Part shown: positions 1 to 10,571 of the stretch, piece by piece
Layout: the number at the start of each line of letters is the position of its first letter
Numbering within the stretch: the first letter of the stretch is position 1
From: Seison nebaliae
Taxonomy: Eukaryota > Rotifera > Pararotatoria > Seisonacea > Seisonidae
Direction: 5' to 3'
Assembly: GCA_023231475.1 (NCBI GenBank)
Contig: JALJEE010000939.1
Location: forward strand, 1 to 64,000
Length of the DNA stretch: 64,000 nt
Position numbers and translations under genes: made by a program
The notes under the pieces: generated by a model
Seen by the model: the letters and a program-made list of their open reading frames with translations, nothing else
Database searches by the model: none
What the model was told of the DNA's origin: nothing

Positions 1-1439
1 CGAAACAGTTTCTCTCATCATCGACGTAATCGAATCACGAAGATTTTTCTTCGAATAAGATTTAATGAATTTCATCTAAAAAAGTAGATTAGAAAAATAT
101 AAAAGATGTAGAATTAAAAGAAAACAAAATCGTTCGCATAATCTTTTATTTTAACGTCATCGACAAACTGATGGAAATTGTCTAAGGTTTTAATTGGTAA
201 AATAATTTTTATTTTTGAGAAAGTTGTGTTAATAGGAATCAATGATAATAATAGATTCTCTATACGGTCCATTCGTTTTATTATCAAATTATGATCATTT
301 TTAATTTGAAGATATGGGTTATCTAATTTTTCTTTGAAAATTTTATACGTATTAATAATCAGTTTGGAAAATACTAACTAAAATTTAAATTGGACATATT
401 ATGGTCGTCTTTAAAATTATGCATTCCCTTTGACATACCTAAAAAGTTTATACATATTAAAGAACAACAGATTCCAAAATACTAACTGGAACTGTACGTT
501 GGACTATTGTCATCATCAATGGAAGGGATACTTTTCGGTATTTCTAAAAAATTTCATGAATATTATTAAGTAATTTGAAAATGTGAACTGGAATTGAAAT
601 TGGAAATATTATCGTCATCGTCAAAATTATGCATTCCCTTTGACATACCTAAAATTTTTATACATATTAAAGAACAACAGATTCCAAAATACTAACTGGA
701 ACTGTACGTTGGACTATCGTCATCATCAATGGAAGGGATACTTTTCGGTATTTCTTCGGAATTGAAATTGAAAATATTATCGTCGTCGTCAAAATTATTC
801 ATTCCCTTTGACATGCCTAATAAGTTTATATATATTAAAGAACAACATATTCCAAAATACTAACTGTGTTGTGGGACAAATGTGGGAATATTTTCATTAT
901 CAATGGAATCGATTTTTTTCGATTTTTCTAAAAAACATCATGCATATTGACAAATAATTTCAAAAAACTGAACTAGAATTAAAATTTGGGGTCTTATTGT
1001 CATCTATCACATTAATTCGTTTTGATTTATCTGAAGAAGTTATTGAATAATTTAAAGAAATTTACAAAATATTTGTAACTTTTAGTTCGTATTGTAGTTT
1101 TCATTCTACTAATTAGTTCTTCATAACATTCACCTTCAGTAGTACTATCGCAATTAATAATGTCTTGAAGTTTATCAATGTCATCTGTTTAAATTAATTG
1201 AAAAAGAAAGAATAATAAATGCAGAAACTTTTCTCTGTGATTACTTTGCGTATTCGATATAGATTATAATGGATATAACGTCCGCCATTCATTAGAGAAA
1301 GTTGGTACAAATGTTGATTGTTATTAAATTGTTTATTCCAATAACAATAACGATGACCATCGAACGTTCTTAACCACTCCTTTCTTATGACGCATCGATG
1401 GTTAGAAAAATTGTCGAATTCAACCAAACAGAATTTCAT
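1..1439 (-). CDS. Transposon accessory protein (DUF4806-like), 10 exons, cut by window edge
   Basis: Read leftwards, exons join in one frame: 1439-1229, 1184-1080, 1030-974, 927-865, 816-697, 648-589, 543-487, 438-379, 331-156 and 75-off the edge. The start MKFCLVEFDN, a later CYWNK and the late segments LPIKTLDNFHQFVDD and YSKKNLRDSITSMM follow the layout I know from DUF4806 proteins found beside metazoan CACTA-like transposases (N-terminal VEF...CYW block, variable middle, C-terminal DUF4806). The middle is made of repeated exon pairs encoding MSKGMHNFDDDDNI-type and IPKSIPSIDDD-type acidic segments. All introns are about 42-80 nt with GTT donors. The frame stays open throughout, so the gene looks intact up to the edge. 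It lies 310 bp downstream of the transposase on the same strand. Family assignment is from remembered motifs; function is unknown. Confidence 0.6.
379..930 (-). repeat. Tandem repeat of about 210 bp (exon cassettes)
   Basis: The block beginning gcattccctttgacatacc recurs at 421 and 631 (period 210) and, diverged, at about 799 (period 168). The units coincide with exon-intron-exon-intron cassettes of the minus-strand accessory gene. The copy at 697-816 is about 42 bp shorter because the intron separating its two exons is absent. Confidence 0.9.
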
Positions 1440-1632
1440 TCTTTTTGTCGAATTTAAATATGCAGACCAAATAATGAGGAAGAAAATTTTTCGAAGTTAT
1501 GGAGTTATGGTGTTTCGAATATAAAAGAAATCACCACGTGTATTAAAGAAACAATTATTATTCAGAATTTATTATTTTCAATTAATTATTAGAGTTAAGA
1601 ACCTGTTATTGAAAAAACAAGAAGTGTACCTT

Positions 1633-1725
1633 CCCTTTTGGCAGTTGAATACTATCTTAACGTTTGAATCTTAACGTTTATATACATCAAAAAGATGTTC
1701 TCAAGACGTTCAAATGCTTACAGGG
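1633..1725. mobile_element. Short palindromic element, left copy
   Basis: The segment starts cccttttggcagttgaat and ends with the imperfect reverse complement gttcaaatgcttacaggg. Its right two-thirds, from ttaacgtttatatacatc onward, nearly matches the copy at 3815-3892 in the same orientation. It is flanked by TT on both sides. It sits between the transposase stop and the accessory gene start. It is either a MITE-like insertion or one terminus of the transposase-bearing element. Confidence 0.7.
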
Positions 1726-1749
1726 TTATCTCTTCTCCCATACAAAATT

Positions 1750-3576
1750 TCAATCTTCTGGCAATAACGTTATAAGAAACTGATCTTGTTCGTCTTTAAT
1801 ACAGATGAAATAGTTAATTATTTTGATCGATTCGTTTGAAATATGTCGAGGTTCGAAAATATTCTTTATCTTATACATTGAATCACATATCTCCACGTAT
1901 TCAATCTTACAATATAGCGTTTCATTCTCTTTAAAATACAAATTACCATTCATAGTTCGAATATATCTAAATTTTTTTTGGGGACGATCGGTTGGTCTAT
2001 TTTCTGAAAAATTTCCATTATGTCGTTTAAATTTATTATATATTTGCTTCGTCGTTTTATACCCATTTGGAATAATATTGGACAGAATTCCATAAAAATT
2101 CTCAAATTTAAAAGCTGATGAATGATGGAGATTACCGTGGCATTTGTAATTTTCTATAAGATGCGAGATGTAATGGACATTTAACGTTAATTGAGCTGGA
2201 TATATTTCAGAAAAATCGTTAATGAATTGGTTCAGATATTCTTCCGCCCTAACTATGTCTTGTCCAATATCAGATTGAAGAAGTAATCTTATGCCGTTAT
2301 TTAATGCCTGGATGTGAACATAGACTTCTATTGGAACAATTCCACGTAAAACATATGGAGAATAATATAGAATGAAATTTCGGTATTGATTGGCCTTCCA
2401 TCGAGTAGCATCTTTTACATTCTCGCAAAGCCGTGGAAAAAGTCGTCTAGGTATTTGGGAATTGAAGTTCACCAATCGATTGTTCAGTTTTTTAATTTCG
2501 GTATCGGATAATCTGGCAATTGAAGAACTTTTCCGTGATATAATGTTTCCCACTAATCTTTTAGCGACACCCAAGCAAAATTGATGCATGTAATCGATAA
2601 CAAAAGAATTTACTATATCCAAATACTTTAATTCTAACAGAATTGTAGGTCTAATAGCATGATTTTTATAACTTCCGCTTCGAAAATCAATATTAGTTCG
2701 TGCTGGTCCTTTATTAGGAGGAAATATCATTCTCCGTTCCTTTTTCGAATATGTTCCCTGAACTGTGCAATATTCACAAGCAAATTTACCATTATGGCCC
2801 AAAGTTCCTTTAATTAGGCTGCGTGCTGGTAAATCGCAAATAATTTTATCGAGTAAGATTTTCGGCTTAGCCACTTCCAATGTTTTCATTTCGTCAATAA
2901 AATTTTGAAGAATTTCCGAAGGCGCAGGTTTGTGATTATCAATAAACATTGCTATCAAGAAAACTTTGTTCTCAGTACGGTTGCAGGACATGGACAGTGC
3001 CCAATATTGACTTGTGGAATTTTTCAAAAGACATATTCCATCTACACTAATATCTATATAAAACAAATCGTTTTTTTCGTATTCATCCTCCCCAAAATGT
3101 AGAACCAAATTATTTTTCACCCCACAATATATAAATTTTTCAGTTACGATGATTTCATTTGGCAAGGAACCATTAAATCTTAAAAAACATTAATGAAATT
3201 GAACGATAATATTGTAAAATAACTTCATTAAAGTACGAAAATCTTTAGGAATTGTCGTTTCAGGAAATTCTTCATTTATAACTGACAGTATTTCATTTCC
3301 ACATTCCTTTGTCAAATGATATTTTAGAAAAAGTTTCCGTAGTTTTTCCGATATGGTTAATTTTTCATCGTCCAGATTGTGAGAAATAAATGAAGCTTCC
3401 GTTTGATTATCATCAATCTCTTCAGTAGAATAGTTGATCTTGCCAAATTTATTACGGTTCAAATTTTCACGTTCTGGTCTTGCTTCTATTTGTCCGTTAT
3501 TCTGTTTCCAACTGAGATATTCTAATTCGGTTTGTATTATAGTTTGTCTTAAATACTTTCTCTTATTGTGAGACAT
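1750..3576 (-). CDS. DDE-type transposase (metazoan CACTA/EnSpm-like), one 45-nt intron
   Basis: Two exons, 3576-3224 and 3178-1750, give 593 residues. The segment between them (3223-3179) begins GTTATT, ends TTTTTTAAG, is 45 nt (a multiple of three) and holds a TAA, so without splicing the frame has one stop and with splicing it is clean. Family marks are PKDFRTLMK near the end of exon 1, FYIDISVDGICLLKNSTSQ, a Cys-pair segment GKFACEYCTVQG, VIDYMHQFCLGVAKRLV, a DATRWKANQYRNFILYY block and SAFKFENFYGIL. In this family such blocks carry candidate catalytic acidic residues (VDG, DYMH, FEN). I see no frameshift, so it may be recently active. The first ATG is at 3576. Palindromic element copies lie on both sides. 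Confidence 0.75.
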
Positions 3577-3814
3577 GTTCTTTAGAATTTTTAGATACAA
3601 AATCTTTAGTTTAATAGTCTTCTGATTACCAAATGGAATATATGATATTAAAATTATAAGTGCAAAATTATATCAAGAATAATACCTAATTAGACATAGC
3701 TAAAGTACCATTTAATTAATTTGTAATTTAGTTAATTAAAATTGGTCTATTATTAATTACAAATATTAAATTAACTATAAAAATTTATTAATCATAAAAG
3801 AATCATAATAACTA

Positions 3815-3892
3815 CCCTGTTGGCATTTGTACGTTTTTTTAACGTTTATATACATCAAAAAACGTTCTCAAGACGTTCAAATGCTTACAGGG
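3815..3892. mobile_element. Short palindromic element, right copy
   Basis: 78 bp starting ccctgttggcatttgtacg and ending cgttcaaatgcttacaggg, which is nearly its reverse complement, so the whole can fold into a hairpin. It is flanked by TA on both sides, as a TA target duplication would be. It lies about 240 bp upstream of the transposase ATG. The stretch 3577-3814 between them is AT-rich and presumably holds the promoter. Confidence 0.75.
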
Positions 3893-4440
3893 TATTATTT
3901 CAATTAGTCTAAATTGTTTTTTCTTACTATTCTTGACGTTCCTCATTCTTTTGATGATATTTTTATATTACTTTTCATATTCCGGAATATTTACGGGATG
4001 AAATCGACATTTGTAAAAAGCTTATTACTGATAACATGTAATGTTATTTATCATATTTTCTTTTCAATTTAATCCGGGGGAATTTGATTTTTAATAAATA
4101 AATAAAAAATGATTTATCTTCATGAAATCATGAGAAATATATAATAGAATTGATACAAATAAAAGTATCGTTGGAATACTTATTCGTTACGATAAGAAAT
4201 TTTCAACAGGTTCATCATAGAAGTGTAAGGAATGTTTAAAAAGATGAAATGAAATAATTACACAAATGGTATGATTCTCATTTACACTTGTGCAATTGGC
4301 TTACCTTGATCATAGAAAGTGACATTTGCAGTTTTAGCTATTACTGTTAGCTATCACAATTTCCTCCGAATTTGCGTTTTTGCATCTCATCGTTTTAGAG
4401 CTTTCGATATCATGCCATTCATATTATTTTAATGAATCAT
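3893..4440. other. AT-rich intergenic stretch
   Basis: No open frame, RNA gene or clear repeat was recognised between the palindromic element and the foldback element. Confidence 0.5.
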
Positions 4441-5384
4441 GGTCTTTTCCTCACCCTATATAAAATTTTGGAAAATTAACAGTAAAACGGTCATTTCCTC
4501 ACCCACTTTTTTCATAATGGACTTTTTCTCACTCACTTATGCATTATGGACTTTTCCTCACCCAATTGTCTATTAAATCGACTTTTCTTCACTTAATTGT
4601 CTATTGAACGTAAATTTCCTCATGTTCTATTTGTCTTTTAAATTCCTTAATCTTAATTAAAATATCTTAAGATTATTATAATTGTTACGAATATATTTGG
4701 GCGTGTGTAGCGCAGTGGTCTATGCACATTCCCAACGTCACAATGAGACAATCTTACGAAAGGTAGCGATCTCCTATCACTGACCGTAAGGAGGAAGATC
4801 ACTCAAAGAATATTAGGGAGTTGAGTTAGACACTGCTTTTAAAACGATGTAGAAAGCGATGATTGAATGGTGGAAGAGACTGAAATAGATGGTAAAGTTA
4901 TTAGTGGATTGAACATTGGATGAGTATAATGTGGGAACGACGAAATTGAATCTTCGAAAATTTTTGTGAAATCCATGATGCGAATTTTAGATTTTGTAAT
5001 AATGCGTAAATAATTTCATATTTTTATTATCTTCATTATTTTTAGTCTCAAATAATTTATCTTATGTTAGTGAATAATTTATAGGCTTTTACCACAATAT
5101 CTGGTTTTTGTTGTATTATTTTTAATTTAAAACCCTCTTCGGGATAGGAAAGGCATTAAAAGATAATGTTTTAATTCAAAACTTACAAAACAAGAACACA
5201 AAATTAAATTTTAAGTATTGAAACTTTCAAAATAAAAAACCGCATAATTGGTGAAAAAATTCCGTTTAGTTGATCATAGGGTGAGGAAAAGTCCACTCAG
5301 TAGACAATTGGGTGAGGAAATGACCGTTTTACTGCCAATTTTGGAAAATTTTATATAAGGTGAAGAAAAAACCGGCTACCGTTT
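4441..5384. mobile_element. Foldback element with long inverted arms
   Basis: The left arm (about 4441-4625) and right arm (about 5255-5384) are inverted copies. Left 4457-4504 runs tataaaattttggaaaatta then agtaaaacggtcatttcctc, and the reverse complement of 5307-5358 reads almost the same. Each arm is itself built from short direct repeats of a ttttcctcaccca-type motif spaced roughly 30-48 bp apart (about six in the left arm, three in the right). No coding capacity was seen inside. The loop holds a tRNA-like SINE copy. The class is uncertain: a non-autonomous foldback or MITE-type DNA element. Confidence 0.7.
4698..4795 (+). mobile_element. tRNA-like SINE, copy 1
   Basis: The segment contains tgtagcgcagtggtctatgc, a good match to a tRNA A box and D-arm, then cattcccaacgtcacaatg and ctcctatcactgaccgtaag. 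The same order of blocks occurs reversed at 46743-46820, and the A-box part again at 9767-9801. A second box like GGTTCGAATCC is not clear, and no cloverleaf closes, so this is a repeat derived from a tRNA and not a working tRNA gene. Confidence 0.7.
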
Positions 5385-7338
5385 TAATATACTGAAAAGT
5401 ACTTTCAGAGTAATTGAAAAGGAAGTACTTGTTCATGTGTACATTATTACTGACAGAGGTTATGGTTATACTGACATTCATTATTCTTGTGAGAATTTGT
5501 AAGCATTTTTGTGTTGAATTTGACTGCGCATAGTGATGGTGAAATTATTATATAATATTATTATAAATAATTATTTTTGATTAATACACTCTTTTCTCAT
5601 TTATTTTTATTTACGGAAAGTGGTTTTTTACAAATAATGTTACACTTAAGTGTTTTTCTCACTAACAAGTTTTTCCCAGTAAGACGTTAGTTATTAATAG
5701 TGGCAATGTTTATTATTTGAAATTGAATAAATATTTTATTGGGGAGGAGACTGTAAATATTTTTATTAAAAAATAGCTACTTGTCAAATTGTTAATAATT
5801 TTTTTAAGAAAAAGAAAGTAGTTAATTATTAAATTGAATTTATTAATTCAAAAGAGGATTTGGTTATAAAATAAATCAAATCGTAAAAATCTGAGACGTT
5901 CGTATATCATTGTGTTGATAGCAGATAAGGTTATATCAAAAATGCTCTTCTCTCATAGGTGATTGTTTGATAAAAGTCATTTATGATTTTTATATTTTAT
6001 TAAAATTAGATTTAAATCTTCATTCATATGAATAGCATCTGAAAAGAAATAAATTTGCTTAATCCTCAAGAAATTGCAGTAAGGAAAGAAATTCCATTTG
6101 AGACAATATACTTAGGACTTCCAGAAATTTAGGATAAGATATTAATGGAGCATTTTAATATATCTTACCTGATAAGTTACTTTTCATAATAGTTGCACCA
6201 AAAATTAATTTGAATCGACAGACATTCTTCCAAAGTAGGAAAGTGTATAATAGGAATAAAGAGACGTTTTATATGAAATTTATTTTCTTTTCAGTTAACA
6301 GGTGTGAAAACGGAAGAAGAGTAGTGATCGATAAAATGCGATTACAATTTGGAAGAGTTATTATACAATTTTTGTTGAGTGTGTGTGTGTGTGTGTGTGA
6401 GTGTGCCCGATTTAATGTGTACATAGAAATTATAGAATAGTAGCAATAAAAAATTGGAGATTGAAAATCATACAGTTTGCCAGAGAAAATTTTAAATAAT
6501 CTGATTTAGATTACGATACATATCTATGATATACATGTATCTAAATCAATAAAGTTGTCAAGGTGAAAACAAGAAATTATTTGTCGTATTCATTTGATTA
6601 TTTGACTATATTTGATTCTCGTATTATTTTGAAAAAAATACCTACACAACAATTTTTGTTTAGCATGAAACAATTTGGAAAAATACATTAATATTGGTAA
6701 ATATCTATTCCTGACATTCCGCATTAAGTGACGTGAAAGTGTTTCACTTCCACTACTACATTCTTTGTATTCTACTTTAGGGAAATTATGGGATTTATTT
6801 TATTTTTATTTTTTTTTCCTTTAACACATTCTCACAATTTCACAATGTTAGTGCGCTACCAGAAAATTTTAGGGAGATCATCAACATTCCATCCAACGTA
6901 ATCATTTATTATGTACTATATTGGTATTTTTTAAATTTTTTTAAAATTGATACAATCAAATCGTCTCGGGGTAAATTAAAAAGATAATAAGATAACCGGC
7001 TGTAAAGATTATTTTTAATAAGTTCCTTTCCAACATCGATTTCATTTCATATTTTAAGTGGATATTAAAAGTTTTGAGCAGAAGAAGAACAAAATAAATT
7101 CTAATATTACTAAAAAAATAATATCGAGAAATGAGAAGAAAAATGACAGAATCATATTTTGAATCGATAAATGGAATTTCCTTATCCTAAAATTTCCATG
7201 TCAAATGACAAAATAATGAGCTGATTCGGAAGTTGATAATTCTACAAATATTTTCATAGAATAACATTTTAGTTGACATAAACAACATTGCATGTTAAAA
7301 CGACAAAGAAGAAAAGAATTGGAAATTTTACAACCAAA
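5385..7338. other. Intergenic region with a GT microsatellite
   Basis: No supported gene. A (GT)n run lies at 6379-6399. The only open frame of note (6210-6440) includes this microsatellite and has no recognisable features. The last few hundred bases should contain the promoter and 5' UTR of the DUF229 gene. Confidence 0.5.
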
Positions 7339-9498
7339 ATGAATGTCCGTCTGGGTCGATTTCTAGTACGACGAGTGATACTGATATTGTTCGTTATCAT
7401 TATATTGAACTTCTTCCGGAATAGGTTTTTCCCAATGACCGTTATTGTGACTGAAAGAAAAGTTAGCGGATTAATATCAGAGCAGTATCAGAAAACGAAA
7501 CAGATAGCTCTTATGAATAAGAGACTTCCTTTAACTTGCCAGTATCCGGTGACCGAGATTTTTGGAGATTATTATAAGAAGTTCTGGATTTTCAATGAAC
7601 GAAAAAAAATTTCATTGAAATGTGATGGAAATATCTGGGGTAAATTCAATCAACGTGCCATCATCAAAGGAATGAAAAGTGAGATGTTTTATGTGAAAGA
7701 TGAAATGATTCATGTGAATGAAGAAATGCGAGAGATTTTCAAGACGAAATATAAGGGAACAGTAACATGTCAAATCGATGAGATTAAAAGAACGAATGAT
7801 TTTAATGTTTTTTATAAGCAAATTAAAAAATTCGAATTAAATTCAGCAACATCAATTCAAATTAATGAAACTTATATTAATATAAAATGTGGAGATCCAA
7901 TGCAAATATATGAGCAATCTCTTACCGTATTCCACCGGAAGATCAGGAAAGATCTCTCCCAAACCAAATCGATCAATATCGCTATAATCGCATGTGACTC
8001 ATTATCTAATCTTCAGTTTAACCGACATGGAATTAAATCGAGAGAGATACTCGAGAATAAATTCAACACAATTCAGTTCAATGGAATTAATGTGGTTGGC
8101 GATGGAACTCCATCGTATTTAATACCTGCATTCACTGGTTCTATCTTTTCTTATTTTGAAATAAATTCTTACTTTTGACAGGTGTGTGGGAAACAACGAA
8201 TGATGGTTATGCCATAAATCAATTAATTCGAACAAAAACGAAAAAGTTTGTTGATGAATTATTGCCAACATTCGTTTTTCGAAATTTTACTCAATCCAAT
8301 TATGTTACTCGATGGCGAGAAGAAAGTTTCGAAATAGGATGTTTCACTTATCGTATGAACGGTTTCCAAACGCCATTAACTGATTATTTCGATCAACCTT
8401 ATGTAATTCATAAGGAGAAAATGGCGAAAGAAAGCAACTGTTATCAAAAGCAGAGTCTTTTGGAGAATTTCTTTGGCACAACTCTTCAATTCCACAAAAC
8501 TTTCAATAAGAACGAATTGGCTCCAGTATTGTCATTTCAAATGACGAAAATCATTCATGGTGTTTCGAATTTACCTAGTTTAACTCGCTGGTACGACGAA
8601 GAACTGTCAAAATTCTTAGTTAAATTCCACGAAAATTCATTGCATGAAAACACAAGTTATTTATTATTCACTTATTATTTTTTGTAATTTAATTTAATTT
8701 TAAGTTTTAATTCTCGTCGGAGATCATGGCAATCGGTTGAGTTCTATGCGGAAAACTCAGGAAGGCAAACAAGAAGAAAGAAATCCTTATTTTCTCATAC
8801 ATCTACCCGTATCATTTGAAAAGAAATATAAAACGATAATGAAGACATTACGAGAGAATAGTGAGAAATTAGTGACGGCGTTTGATGTGTATGCAACGTT
8901 ACATCATCTTCTGCAGATACATAATAATGCAGAAAAAAATGACACTAATTTATTGACAACGTGGAAACAAGTCCATGAAAAATTATCGAAAAAATTTAAA
9001 AATAGTGAACGATTCAATTCGATTTTTATACCAATTCCAAATAATCGAACTTGTACCGATAGTTGTATTGAACCGGAATGGTGTAACTGTTTACATTGGG
9101 AAGACGTTACACATTCAAGTAAGAAGATAGTACAATTCGGTTTGCAGTTTATTAACAGTTTACTCGACAAACATTTATGTGCTACTTATACGTTAAAACA
9201 TGTAATGTCGGTAAAGAAATATTCACCATCGGATACTTTATTACGACACGTAGGAATAAACGAGAAAGGGAAAGTTGATACAAAAATTAAAATTCCAACT
9301 GTCTACTATCAAGTCACTTTCATTCTTCTACCAAACGATGCAGCATTTGAAGTGACAATGAAAGAAATTAATCAGAAACTCTCATCTACAATCTCATCAG
9401 TGACGCGAGTCTCATTATATGGGAAATCATCTGATTGCATGCTTGGTAAGCAAGTTGAATTACTTCCAATTTGTACATGTAAAAATTTTTTGTTATAA
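7339..9498 (+). CDS. DUF229 family type II membrane protein (sulfatase-like fold)
   Basis: Three exons, 7339-8137, 8182-8655 and 8705-9498, give 688 residues. The introns are 44 and 49 nt. Joining restores family blocks across both borders: FTG|VWETTNDGY and NTI|LILVGDHGNR. A hydrophobic stretch at about residues 11-26 (VILILFVIIILNFF) preceded by Arg residues is a signal anchor, so the bulk should be luminal or extracellular. The motifs ACDSLSNLQFNRHG and VGDGTPSYLIPAF and the metal-site-like GDHG are typical of DUF229, which belongs to the alkaline phosphatase/sulfatase superfamily. A Cys-rich block, CTDSCIEPEWCNC, lies near the C-terminus. The substrate is unknown. The upstream in-frame TTG at 7288 is not a plausible eukaryotic start; ATG 7339 is used. 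Confidence 0.85.
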
Positions 9499-9974
9499 AC
9501 TAAAATAGTTTTACATTTATTATCGATGTACTTATTCGCATTGTGTTATCTATTTTACCTTTTTTCTTTATCTTACTCCGTCCAACTAAAATATTAATAA
9601 CCATCTCACAATATATTTCAACATGATTATAAGAATTATTTTCCGTTAAAAACATTTAATCTCTTTTAATTTAAATCAATAAATATTTTATTCTAATTCC
9701 AAGTAGCGTGACAGTAAAAACTTACACTATTAATATATTATTAATGTTAGTTTATATATATGTTTATGTGGTTTGTGGCAGTGGTTTATGCACGAAAGGT
9801 GATAATATTAATTTAATATATAATTAATTAAATTACTATGTTGGGATGTCAGATTAGCATAAGTTTTCTAACATTTCCGTCATAACAATTAAAATAGAAA
9901 ATGAATTTAAATTTGAAAAAAATAAAAAGTAAGCGTGATAATGATCTTCACATGTTCATGAATTTATAAGTTAA
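9499..9974. other. Intergenic region with SINE fragment
   Basis: AT-rich spacer between the DUF229 gene and dCMP deaminase. It contains a fragment of the tRNA-like repeat at 9767-9801 (gtggcagtggtttatgcacg). Nothing else was recognised. Confidence 0.55.
9767..9801 (+). mobile_element. tRNA-like SINE fragment, copy 3
   Basis: Only the A-box region (gtggcagtggtttatgcacg) is preserved compared with the fuller copies at 4698-4795 and 46743-46820. It is short, so chance or independent origin is possible. Confidence 0.4.
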
Positions 9975-10466
9975 ATGGCAAGGAATGAGTACTTGTGTTG
10001 GGAGGATTATTTTATGAGCGTGGCTTTATTGTCATCGAAGCGGAGTAAGGATCCCAATACACAAGTAGGTGCATGTATCGTGAATCATTTGAATAGAATT
10101 GTGGGTGTGGGATATAATGGAATGCCATTTAATTGTTCGGACGATGAATTTCCATGGTTGAAAGATAAAGATAGTGATCCATATGATACAAAATATTTGT
10201 ATGTTTGTCATGCGGAAATGAATGCTATTTGTAATAGTAATCAACTGAATATGGAAGATTGTCGAATATATGTAACGTTATTCCCGTGTAATGAATGTGC
10301 GAAATTGATTATCCAGAAACAATTGAAGGAGATCATTTATTTGAATGACAAATCGAATGGAACATCAGCTAATCGTGCCGCTAAGAGAATGTTCGATAGC
10401 AATTCCATCAAACATCGTTTGTTTGAACCATCAGAAAATGAGATAAATTTAACATTCAGAAAATAA
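9975..10466 (+). CDS. DCTD: Deoxycytidylate (dCMP) deaminase
   Basis: A single exon of 163 residues. The enzyme converts dCMP to dUMP and so feeds thymidylate synthesis. The zinc-dependent cytidine/deoxycytidylate deaminase signature is complete: VCHAEMNAI supplies the zinc His and catalytic Glu, and PCNECAKLI supplies the two zinc Cys. The N-terminal block WEDYFMSVALLSSKRSKDP and the GYNGMPFNCSDDE segment are diagnostic for dCMP deaminase over cytidine deaminase. Length is close to the usual 170-180. No intron is needed. It is followed 105 bp later by RSL1D1 on the same strand. Confidence 0.96.
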   Translation: MARNEYLCWEDYFMSVALLSSKRSKDPNTQVGACIVNHLNRIVGVGYNGMPFNCSDDEFPWLKDKDSDPYDTKYLYVCHAEMNAICNSNQLNMEDCRIYVTLFPCNECAKLIIQKQLKEIIYLNDKSNGTSANRAAKRMFDSNSIKHRLFEPSENEINLTFRK

Positions 10467-10571
10467 TTTAAATATTTCTCTTATTTCATTTAAATTCCGT
10501 TTTATATTTAATTTCAAATCCATTCATTTTTTATTCATTCTTTTCATATGTAAATAGAAAATATTTTAAAG

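Noticed and set aside
379..930. Regularly spaced repeats resembling a CRISPR array
   Set aside because: The genome is eukaryotic, units are about 210 bp and they correspond to coding exons plus introns.
3190..3192. In-frame TAA in the transposase taken as a pseudogene mutation
   Set aside because: It lies inside a 45-nt GT...AAG segment whose removal restores the family reading (RTLMK to FNGSLP); similar mini-introns are common in the window.
4698..4795. A functional tRNA gene
   Set aside because: Only the A-box/D-arm part is good; no acceptor stem or clear B box, and dispersed copies show it is a repeat.
6210..6440. 76-codon plus-strand frame
   Set aside because: It runs through a GT microsatellite and has no motif or coding character.
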